Below are positions 43,101 to 54,900 of a DNA stretch of 64,000 nt, piece after piece. This DNA comes from Kryptolebias marmoratus (Eukaryota > Chordata > Actinopteri > Cyprinodontiformes > Rivulidae), in contig NC_051437.1 of assembly GCF_001649575.2 (NCBI RefSeq), positions 18,188,279 through 18,252,278 of the forward strand, read 5' to 3'. The position numbers and the translations under genes are program-made. Each line of letters opens with the position of its first letter. The first letter of the stretch is position 1. Below the pieces are notes generated by a model, which saw only the letters and a list, made by a program, of their open reading frames with translations, had not been told where the DNA came from and made no database searches.

Positions 43101-46100
43101 AAAAATAAACAAGAAACAGAAACATAAAGAAACTGGTGTTTTTAAAGCCAAGTTTGCTAACAAGTTAGCTATTTAAATTTGTAGTTGCACCCGATTCTGT
43201 TACTTTAAAGGAACATTCTGTACGTTTTATATACATTTTGACATTGTGCAGTATTTGTGTTGAGTTTCTTTTTCTTTGACTTTTAACGAGTTCGCTTTCA
43301 CGTGATCACAAGTGAAAACACTTTTTTTTGTTCCAAATCCACACAGGTAACATGTGCAAAACATGTGCTTTACATAGGTCACATGTTTTCTTCCACATGT
43401 GAAGTTTGTGTGGTTTTCTGGATGAGTCTGTTCTGCTCTCTGCTGACTGGCTTTTAGGCATTGAAGCAAGATCCAGTTTGATATTTGGTGGATGAGAAAA
43501 AAAATCTTTGCAATGTGGCTTAAATCTTCAGTGTGTTTGTGCGGGTGCTCAGAGGGCACCTTTATTTTCATGCAGTCTACATAAGAACAAACAAACTTTA
43601 AAGTTGGAGCTCCCTGTTTCAGTCACCACATTGTTCTTTTCTTTGTAAAGCTGTTGTTCTGCTAGATGAAGGTAATTTTTACAGCTGCTGGCATGAAGGG
43701 AAGGGGTTCTTCCAGAACATCTGTTGAACTGAACAAGTAAGGTCATTCTCCTTCTCCTTACTCTGCATATAACTTTTTTTTTTGTGTGTGTGATTTCCAT
43801 GGCATTTATCGAGTGGATTTTACATTTTAATGTTGTTAAAATTCTGACTTGGTTTTTAATGGAAAGGCTTTGTGATGTACAGTGTAAAGTTTTCTTTTTA
43901 TAAAAAAAACAAACAAAACAAAACAAAGATTGTAGAAATTTAAGATACTGGCTATGCAACGTCTCACCCTTGACTGTGGGAGTGATGACCATCAACCACT
44001 TTGACAACATGGGTACTTTCCCAGTCAAAACGCCCATGATTCTTTTTTTTATGTAAAAGAGAAATTTAAAAATAATTATTCAATTTTGAAGTACTTTTTT
44101 GTTTGTGTTCTTTTAGATTTATAGTATTTAAACAATAAGCCCCACAGGAAACTCCTCCATCTAAGTTACAGTTATTGCTTATTGACTTGACTCCGAGATC
44201 ATTTACATAAAGCTCAAAAGGTATTTCTGTGAAACGACACAGGCGGTGAGTCACAATTAATCTGTCTTCTGATGCTCATAAAAGAAAGAATAATGTTACA
44301 AAATTTAAGATTGGGAGCTCTGGTTTCTGTGACTTGGAGTATGAAGATCAAAATCTCATAAATAAATTGACAAAAGAAGTTTGTCAGTTTCAAGAGTAAA
44401 AATGAAATTTTATTTGTCGTCACAGTGAAATATTACAAGGAGAGTATTATGTCACAAGGAGCATTGCACACATTCACATGCACAGTGAAAGCAACAGTTG
44501 GTAGTGAAAGCTGATTATAAGAGATTATTTTTTTTTAGTTTATGAGGGGAACTGCTTTTTGTTATTGAGATTCAAATAAAAGTTGCAGCAACCAGATATC
44601 AGTATAATAATATTCTTTACAATAAAATTTCCTCCTAACTGTAGAGAGACTTTTCTTTTTTAGGTTTTTACTTGCCCTGAATCTCAAGACGTGATTTACA
44701 TTTTTGGAAGCATTTTCTTTCCCCACTTCTTCTCTCTGGGTCACGGGGCAGCTGGTGCCTTTCTCCAGCAGTCACTGTGTGAGAGGCGGGGGACACCCTG
44801 GACGAGTCGCAGGTCCATCACAGGGTCACAGAAGCAGAAACAACCATTCACGCACTCACTCACACCTAGAGACAATTTAGAGTTACAAATTAACCTAACA
44901 TGCATGTTTTTGGTCTGTGGGAGGAAACCGGAATGCCCAAAGAAAACCCACGGGTGCACGGGGAGAACATGTATACTCCACCCAAAAAGGCCGGGAGGTG
45001 AACCTGCGACCTTCTCGACAGGTCTAACAACTGTGCCACTGGGCTGCCCCTTTTTACTATTTGTTTTTAAAACACCAACACAATAATAATAAAAAAAAGA
45101 CTGAAAAACAAGTTTTATGAAACTTAAATAACAGTCTTTCCTCCACCCCCCAAAAGAAATATATATAAAAAACTAACTTGAACAAACTTTTACTTCGTTT
45201 CAATCCTAGCTTTATCATTCACAGTCCACTTTTTTTAACATGTGAGAGTATTAGGACATTAAAAGGTAAAAAATAAAACCCCAACCAAAACAAGAAACGT
45301 GTACTGTAACACTGATGCATTTATATGAAGTTTACAAAAGAAAAGGCTAGAAAATATCGGCTGTGACTGACCAGCTAATGCTTGCTTTATACATGAAGCA
45401 TGACAAAAACAAACATTACTTTATAACCAACAAATACAAAAAAAGGATTTGCCCACCACCAACACCACGTCATATGTCAATGTGTCCAACAGCAGGGAAA
45501 GTTTTACTTTCAACACTGAAGAAAACAAATCTATTATCCCTGCTTGTTGCTAGAGCCAGAGCCAAAGATCATTGTTTATTGTGTATAATTTATACTAAAA
45601 GGAACTTAAATGCTAAATGTCCATCAATAAGTGACTGATATAATGTATATATGACTGAGATACAATCAAGTGTTAAAAATACTAAAAAGAGCAACAGTAA
45701 GAGAAAACAACATGCGATTGGTTCAGGAAGATCACTGAAGGTCACTGACCCCATTAAGTCACTGATTTACCGGAAACACAAGCAAGGCAAGCTACAGAAA
45801 TTCATAGAGACAAACTTGACACCAGGTGACAGAGACAAAAGCTTTTCTAACAAGTGCACAATGGAGGGGCAGACAACAATCCACAAGAACAACTCCCCCC
45901 CCTTTGGGTTAGTATTACTTTGCACTTAAAGTAAAAGTCTGCTTTCAGCTTCAGCTCGGTGTGTTGAGTCCCAGAAGTCAGCAGCAGAGCCAGAAGGTGT
46001 TTGTTGTGGTGGTCGAGTCCATCGCTTCTGTATTCTCGTTGAGATTGTACAGAAACAAACATTCTTTTTCCCGTGAAGTGTGACGTTAATATTTTGCTTA

Positions 46101-47084
46101 ATTACACCAGTTGGTCAGGTGAAATAAACTGTTTCTAATCATAAGCTTTCTGAAACTCCTGTGTCTCTTACATTCAAATGATGTAGGATAAATAAAACAG
46201 CAGCACTGATGAAAAGTGTCAGTGAGCATTCACTAATTTTTCACATCCTGGATACATTCCTGCTACACACACTCACACGTCAATAAAATTCTATGCAAAT
46301 TGTCAACTAATGGACACTTTTGGAGGTGCTGCTAGATCTAACTCGGTTATATAATCATGCCTCCACATTTAACCCTCCTGAAGCCCTCGTTACTGAAGAG
46401 AGGAAGAGAAGCTCTTGTAAGGCCACGGGAGGGTTAAACATAAAAAGAAAGAAAGAGATAAAGAAACATCCACCAGAAAAAGAAACAAAAACCTAAATAA
46501 TTAAACGGGACATTACAAAACAAATTTCACTTATAATTTAAAAAAAAAGCTGCAGAATAAAAATATTTTTTTCTAACTCAATCTAGCTATTTTACTTTAT
46601 AAATTCTATTTCTTTATATCGTGATGCAATTGAGCTCTTTGAGGATTTCATTTATAGGTTTGTTAATCTAAGTGTTATATTTAAGCACTCAATATTGATC
46701 GTAATGACATTTCATAAAGATAAGATTATGCAGATGCATCCCCAGAGCGTCCATCTGAAGCCAGAGGGGGTGAGGGGGGCACCCTAAAGTCTGTGAGCGC
46801 CTTGGCCACCCTTTGCAATCTCTTGGCTCCGCCTCTGTCCGACGTTTTGCCTTTATCTTTATCCATCAGAAGCAGATCAAACTGTAGACATTCAAAGTGA
46901 GAAAAGGGAAACAACAGGAGCACTCGAGTCATCGAGGATGAGTTTGGCTTTGGTCTTGGCTCAGTGTCTGCTTGAATGTCGATGTTGAAGATGAAAGCAG
47001 AAAACAGAAGCACTTGAGTTATCTGGCTTCAGTCTTGACTCGATGTTGGCCTTGTGCTCCAAAAAAACAAACAAAAAGATTCTT
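43101..47084. other. Convergent spacer between mip and stat6
   Basis: mip (plus) and stat6 (minus) point towards each other across this 4 kb. The right part, next to 47084, should contain the stat6 3'UTR. An interspersed repeat at 44740-45055 is described separately. I saw no further gene. Confidence 0.4.
44740..45055 (+). repeat. Interspersed teleost repeat ('gaggcgggggacaccctgga' family), copy 1
   Basis: Recognisable phrases in order: gtgagaggcgggggacaccc, tggacgagtcgcaggtccat, cacagggtcacagaag, accattcacgcactcact, cctagagacaatttagagtt, aattaacctaacatgcatgt, gtctgtgggaggaaaccgga and cacggggagaacatgtatac. These belong to a common fish repeat. A second, more decayed copy lies in a stat6 intron at about 53100-53340 in the same orientation. 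The reading frame through it (44691-45086) is not a gene. Confidence 0.75.
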
Positions 47085-48908
47085 CTAACAGTTCAGGGCA
47101 TCAAAAATATCATAGTCCATGACAGGAGTTTCCCCGGGATGTTTTCCATCGCTGGAAATATCCAGTGGATCAAATATTTGCGGGAACGAATGCCTGAAAG
47201 AAGTAAGACATAGTGGCGGTACAAGCAGGAACCTTAGATTTATTACCTCATTAAGAGCTGGTTCAACATACGAGTCTATTCTGAGCAGTCTCATCAAATT
47301 GCATTATGTTAAAAAGTATTACACAGATTTAATTGTGTGTTGTATTTAAAATAAGCAGAAATTTGCTTTACAGTAAGACTTCTCTTGATTAAAAAAGTTG
47401 CAGTGAAGAGGAGTCAAGCAAACTGATGAAGAAAGAACATTTTAGCTCTTCAGCCTCTGCTAGTAAGAAATTTGAGAGTATTTTTAGTGTGGCTCAGATT
47501 TTGCAAATGTTGCTAAAAGAGTGGACAAGGAAAGTTGGTGGGATGAGCAATAAATGAGAAGAGGTCCCACTTACATGTGTTGTGGGGAAATTTCCTCTCT
47601 GCAAATGTGTACAAAATGCAACAATCAGTAAAATGAAAGGCAGAAAAATGGGAATTTGTGACAAAGACTTGTTTAAGTTACACTTACAAAGTCAGGTCTT
47701 GCAGAGTACTTGAGGAGATGGCACCTCTGTTCGCATAAGTAAAAGTTTCACACAGTCAGTAAAGTAAAAAAGGAATAAACTGAGTGATACAACTGTAACA
47801 TTACCCAAACAAACTAATAGAAAGACACATTAATATTTAAAATGCAGGCATACTCTTAAAGCAGTAGTTCCAATATTTTTACATGGAGTTCTGTGGAAAT
47901 GGCATGAATAATTCATATCTTACCTGTTGCAGATTACTCTTTAAACAACCCAAATTTGGAGAAATTCCAGTCTACACTACTCACAGAAACAAAGTCTGAT
48001 TCCTATATTCAGTTAATCTGAGTGTGCAGATTTTCTGACAGGCATCACTATAAACAGCCACTATTTGTGCCTCTACATAAATAACTATGTTCATATAAAG
48101 AGGTACCTAAAACTGTAAGATATTACCCGTTTCTGACATTTTCACAGAACCCTGCTTCAAAAGACACTAATTTAAAAAGGGTCTTTTCCTATTTTTTGTA
48201 CACATTTGGTAAAGCATCGGTCAAAGGCTTGACTCATTCACAGCAAATGTGAAAGTTGGTCCAACCTTATGACTGTCAATGTACAAACATATGTAATTGT
48301 ACAGAAATAAGTAAAAACCGTAAGTCTAGTTAAACATTTAACTTCTGTCTTCAGCTCCAAAAGAACTAAAGCTTAACATTTAAATCTTTATAGTTCAGAT
48401 CTGAAGTTATTCTCTTCATGTACATTAATTTTTTTTCAAAACTCAATACAACTTTATTTTTAAAGTATCTGCAAGAGTTTAAAAAAAACAACCAAACAAA
48501 CTGTGAGGCTCAGATTGCCAGCTAAATGACATTTACCCAAACATAAATCATGCATAGACTTGTTCCATCATTTGCACCTGAAGGCTAAACAAATAAAACA
48601 AAAAAAAACCTTCAAATGTCATTGCAGTTTGCAGTCAAACTACATACCCTTAAATTGATGTTGCCCCCTTTTTTTAAAATTTGTTTTCATTGATAAGTCA
48701 CACGAGTAACAGGTTGAAGCTTCTACTTTATTTTAAAGTCTGCAGTGCTCAACGATTTCCAATATGCAAATAAAAAATGTTCCAGAAACAAGAGAGCTGT
48801 TTTCTACATGGCTGTGCCTAAAATAAAACATTTAGGGTTGAATGCAAATAAAATGTCACTTACTCCGGAAAGTTTGATGTGTTGTCAGACGACAGTGTGG
48901 AATCCCTG

Positions 48909-48969
<61 letters not shown>

Positions 48970-51900
48970 ATGACATTCTCCCAAATGTTTTAGATTAATG
49001 AACTCATTAAGACCTGATTTGATATATGAGGAAATCTATGTCCATTTTGAGAAGTCCCATTAGGTTGCAATATTACAGTTACAGGTTTTTTTTGGCTGGT
49101 TCAGGTTTTACAAATCTTTTTTAAACTTGAAAGGAAAACAGGATTAGTAGGTGACATCAGTAATGAAAGAAATAATTAAATTGAAGTCACACTTACATGG
49201 GGATAGGATCGATGGTTGCTATATTAGTCGGGGAAATGGCATCCCTGCACAAATATTTAATATGTAAATACAGCGTGAGTAAAAGTGAAAGACAATATTT
49301 CAATTGTAACATTTAAAAATGCAAACAGTAATATTTATTTTAAGGCAGACATTATCTCAAGAGAAGAAATCACTTCAGATCTTTAGTTTTTTCTGATTAA
49401 CACATCAGCAGTCAAACATTTGAAGACACTTATTTACGTTTGTTATATAAATTGGTAAAGAAATATAAAAGCAAGAACAGCCAGCCTTAAGTTTACAACT
49501 TCTCAAAATAAAATTTTTATCAGTAAAGAATGGTAATTTTTTATAGAGATATTTAACCTTTAAATAGAATAAATCTTTCTTTGAATTAAATTGCGCTCCT
49601 TCAAGTTCCAGGTTAGGTTCCTATGTTTTGTTATTAATATATGTCAGTAATCGTTACCTTAAAAAAAACAACACAGGAAGGTGAGAAGCAAATTTGCCAC
49701 TTACCCAATGAAGCCTGTGGGAGTACTGTTAGGATGGCCCATATTAGCAGTTGGAAGTGTAGATTCCCTGCACACAGAAACACACACATGCAGGGGATTC
49801 AGGTTTCCTTCAAACATTCCAACTCCTACCAAATATATATTATATATTTTTTTTTTTATTACCAAAAACAGAAAAAAAAACTCCTTACATGCCAACTTTA
49901 GTCTGAAGAGACACAGGGATGTAGCCTGAAGTAACAGGCTGCTGAGGCCCTGTTTAGACCAGAAAAAAAAAAAGAAAACTTCAGTTCAGTGTGTTAACTA
50001 CAATGTCATTTTAAACTGAAAAAACATGACGAGGACTTTCAGCACACACTGGGACATAATGCAGAGCTTTACCTGAGTAGTGTTTTTTGAAAACATCATG
50101 TTTAGGATAGTTGGGATACAGGTGTGTTATTTCGTTGATGTCTCGGATGCGGTCACCAAGGCAGCGTATCTCCAAGTCTCTCTTAGTGAAAGGCTGGATG
50201 TTCTGGACCTGCCGTCCCCCATCTAGAAGAAAAAAAATAAATAAAAATAGTTGGTTTGTCAGAGCAAAAGTGTATGTATAATGGAGATTTAGAGAAGGCA
50301 CGCTGTATTGTGAGTCTACGTTATATAACTACCTCTTAAATCATTCTAATCATTCTTGTAATAAAAAAGTTTCCTAGTAAAATATATAACACTATGCTAA
50401 CACTAACAATAAGCTAAAACAATACCAAAAACATACACAGTAAAATTTAAAATAATGTGTTTTACATATAAACAACCTTGACATTGAATTCAAATTTATT
50501 AGTTACTTTTTTAACAACTCACTGAGTTTTAATGGATGTTAACTTTATACAAACAGTCGACTGTTGGGTTCTCTACTAAAAGTGTACATGACTTCCTGCA
50601 GACATGCAAACTCTTTACAATGAGACCAAACAGGAAATGTAGCAACGTGACTCAAGCATTACGTGCAAACTGGAGTCCAAATTTAGAAAAGAAAGAAATG
50701 GAAAGCCAGTAAGGAAAAAGAAGGATTTTGGTGAAAAAGGTTTAATTTTAAACTTGACCACAGCTCCAATTAAATAGAAACTTACTCTCAGAAGCACACA
50801 CATAAGCGATGGTGATGCCTCCAATCTCAGAGTCACTAAAGCGAAGCAGGAATGTCCCATTGGGGCTGTCTCTGAGGATGAAGTGTAGATGTTGCTTTCC
50901 AATGAAACCAAATATCAGCCTAATGGAGCAAACATTGCAAACACTGATTAATATTACCGATCGTTATAGGTTGCTTAAATTAACAGTGGTGGCATTCTCT
51001 CACCCTTCGCTCCAGTAAGTCCTCAGATGTTTCTTGGTCAGCTCCATCGCTCCCTCAAACCACTGCCAGAAAGTGAAAGGTCGACCTGGGAGGACCTCCT
51101 GAAAGGTCGAAAGCACAGATTTCTTGCATACAGTCCGTGTAGGCATACACGTGCGAGAAAACACGCACACACACCTTATTAAACTGGGCCCACGAAACCA
51201 TCATGTTGTCGAAGCCCTCAGGACTGTCAGATTTGTCAAATATCTTCCCAGCCAAAAATATTTTGTTGTAGTTGTGCAGCTGGTGCTGTGTCTGGACCTC
51301 AGAAGTAAATTTCATGTTGAGAGTGTTGGACATCAACCTCCAGGGCACGCTTTCCGGCACAACGAAGGGCCTCCGGTCCTTATGGCGCACAACAGAAAAG
51401 GTGACAGGGTGAAAACACTGATGTCTGCTTTAAATTATGAGAACAACAAGTGAAACAAAGCATAGCTGAACGGGGATATAAAAGGAAAATATGAATTAAA
51501 AAAATAATGCCAATGCTCACTGAAGACAGTGTTCATCATCTTTAGGGTGCTAAAACAAAACCCAAATCATTTTAAACTTACTGGTTCAGCAAATGCACAG
51601 TCCCATATAATGGTGGCCAAAGCATTGTTGTCCTGGCTGCCATGAACGATGACAACCACCGGCTGAGAGATCACCTGAAACCAGCAACATACAGTTAATA
51701 TTTAATGCATGTTTACAACATACAGTATTTTCTTGTCAGCATTAAAGAGAAGTCATACAGTATGTGTTACTGCAGCTGTGGTAAATGTAATGTGAACAGT
51801 AAAACTCTTTAATTCACAGTTACATGTGTAATAAGTTACAGAGCAACAAGATGTACTGAAGTACTACCAAGCAGGCAGGACAATTAGTTTGGGCCAAACC

Positions 51901-54900
51901 TGTATCCTGAAAGAAGTGTCACAGCCGGTGATGATGATGTCTGTGGAGAACAGGAGGGCAAACTTCTCCTCCGTCACGGACTCTGATCCCTTTCTGTCTG
52001 CTCGCTTTATTTTCTTTATGGACTGTGGAATAAAAAACGAGATTAAATTAGTCAAAGCAGAAAACGGATCAGACTCATGAAGCTAGATGAGGTCCAGAAC
52101 ATACCATGTTTCTGAAGGTGGCGCACGTGCTCCTGGTAGTTGTGTTGTGCTCGAGGACAGCTGAATTGTTGATCACCTCTCCTACGTTTTCACTGCTGGT
52201 AATGTCATTGTTTACATTTCAAGTTATTCTCACTTTAAAATGACTACAGAATATGTGAATAAAAACAAACTGAAATGAAATATTATTATTTCGTTTGGAC
52301 AAATTTTTTTACAGTCGCGTTCTGATCTGATCTTAAAACGTCTTAAATCAAAAATTGATCCATAAAAAGCTCACTCACTGGGTCTTATACTTAACAAATA
52401 AGTGTAAATCCACTTACAGCAACTCATTTAAACACACATTATTTATCATTGTGAAATACTAGAAAAAAGAGCAAACTTTTATTCTTGAAAGCAACCAAAC
52501 TATCAAAATTTTAAATGCTTTTCTTCACTAAAATGCCTACATGCAAGAAAAAAGAAGGATAGACCATAAAACCCCTATGTGATGAACTGAATCAGACTTA
52601 CCTGGAAATACTGCCCAGGTTTCTGGCTTGCTGTTCGTTAATAATTTGCGCCTTCACCATCATAGGCTTCCCCGGTGCTATTTTCTCCCCCAGCAGATAT
52701 CTCACAGTTGTGGAGAACTTTGACTGAGTTTTAATGACCTGAGGGGGCTGTTTTTCTACAACAACAGAGCTGAAAGAGACAAAGGTTACACTAATGAAAA
52801 AAAAAGAAGACTCATGGCTTTACAAGATGTATTTATCTGAGTTACCTGAGTGAACAAAGAAAAAGAAAACGATTTGTTTTCCTTCAGTTTTATAGCTTGA
52901 AATGTCTGATAAATATGCAGTGTGTTGCTGCGCTACCTTTCAATCAGAACCTGCAGAAGTTTCCCCAGCCTTTCCTGAATGTCTGGGATGTGCTCCCCAG
53001 TCAGCATCAACTCCTGTCTCAGGTCCCAGTTCACCCCAAGCAGGTGCTCACAACTAAAAAATAAATAAATAAAGTAAACATACTTATTACTCAATCTCTA
53101 TCTGTACCTGGCCGCTCCTGATCAGGGTCAGGGTCGGGAAGGCTGAAGCCCATCCCAGCAGCCAACAGACAGTGAGAGGCAGGTGAACTCCAGGCAGGTC
53201 GCCTGTCACAGGGCCAACACAGAGACACAACCACAAAGTCTCTGGCAAAAGGCCATTTAAGAGTAACAAATATCCTGTGGGAAGAAACTGGAGCAGCTGA
53301 TCTGTAGGTTAAACCCAAAATGCTTCATGCAAACCACTAGGCAATGATCTGTACAAAAAAAAATATTAGATTACTCTTATGAATGTTCACAGGTTTTTGG
53401 CGTATCTCATTGTAGTTTTTAAACTAATCTTCTTTGACAATCTCCAGGTTTTTTTTTTTAGAAATAACAATCTGATACCTTCCAACCCCACTGGATGTCC
53501 CACAAGAGCAGCAGACTCCAGAATAAACGGAATCAAAACCAAAAGTGAAACCAAACTATGAGCATAAAGATGTGTCCTAAAAAATGACACATCAGGAGTC
53601 AGTCATTGCCCCCCCCCCCTGCCGCATCTGTGGCCATCTTTTAAACAGAAAAAAGTTGGCTATTCAGATGAGGAAATCCCCAAACTTTGATTTCTTCTAC
53701 AGAACATTCATATGACCACCCAGCAGCAAAACCTCAGAAGCAGGAAACGCAAGACTGAGGAAGTCAGGGAACATCAGTATATTTTTGCTGCTATAATTAC
53801 AGCTTTTGACGCCCTGTCTCAATGAAGTACAGCTCTTCCTGGTGGAGCTGATTTATGGCCCAGGATTTTGGCAACTAAAAACACAAGCTCTAATATTTGA
53901 GTAATGAACCTCAGACAAAAATAAAAGCAATAGTTAGGTTTACTTCAGAACTTAAACCTGCACCTTACTTAAGTTTAATGTTAAATTAAGCAACATCTAA
54001 CCACAGTGTGAGCTTTCATTTGAATAGAATAAGAATATACAACAAAGAGAAGCAGAGTGGGGAGAACCTTACCAGGTCTGCAGAGGGGTGAGGTTTTCAT
54101 CAAAGGGATGTCCTATGGCAGCTTTGTGCTGCTCCCACTTCCACGCCTTCAGCCTGCTGATGAATTGAGTTTGGGAGTGTTCCAGGTGGTCCACGCAGTT
54201 CTTCAGCAGCTGGCAACGCTTCTGCAACAGCCAGGGTCTAAACTTGTCATACTGTTACACGTTTAAACACTTGGAGCATTTAGAAATTTGAAAAATGCAT
54301 ATGAAATATACTAAGCAGCATACTATAAAAGTAAATCATTAAAAATGTGTTTCATCGGATGAAAATGAACATTAGGGAAATCTTTGTATGCCTTTGAGTC
54401 CATGTAATGAGTCTGGGTGCAATATTTTAAACCCTGACTGAAGTGTTTAAACCACTGCTCTACTGCCAAGTATCACCAGTAAAGGTTACTGGCTCACCGT
54501 TGACTCGTCACAAATGCTTTCCCCCAGTTTCTGGATGCTGTTGTAGAGTTTCTGAACGTCCGGAGTTTTATATTCCATGCCGTTCTGTTGATACGACCCT
54601 GTGAAAACAACACATTTCACACAACATGTCGGGTCTTGTTCAGCACGCCACAGCACTTCCCTAAATATAATTAAGTTTCCTCGGCTGTAAGTAGATATGT
54701 TAACAGAGGACAACGTTTATTAAAAAGGGGAAATAACGGCTACCATACTTTTTCTGGTACAAAAGCAAGTACACAAATTAAAAATAAATAGGTTTTTGCA
54801 GAATAAAAAAAAACATTATTTTCAATTAACAGTTACAGCAAAAATAAAAAAATAAAACAGAGAAACAATTATTTTTTGCTGACCTCTAACAAGTAAAAGA

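Larger units (their letters stand above)
47575..49767 (-). other. stat6 cluster of tiny phase-2/phase-2 exons (transactivation region)
   Basis: Exons 17 to 21 of stat6 are 63, 48, 42, 39 and 24 nt long. All begin and end in the same phase, so each can be skipped without a frameshift, and all use the donor GTAAGTG. Their peptides alternate in type: [39 protein letters not shown]. Exon pairs 17/19 and 18/20 also share flanking intron sequence: TG-rich tracts before 17 and 19, and gtaagtgtgactt or gtaagtgtaactt after 18 and 20. They follow the exon with the activating tyrosine and encode residues 662-734. Confidence 0.85.

Noticed and set aside
44691..45086. 131-codon plus-strand frame
   Set aside because: Lies within an interspersed repeat found again in a stat6 intron.
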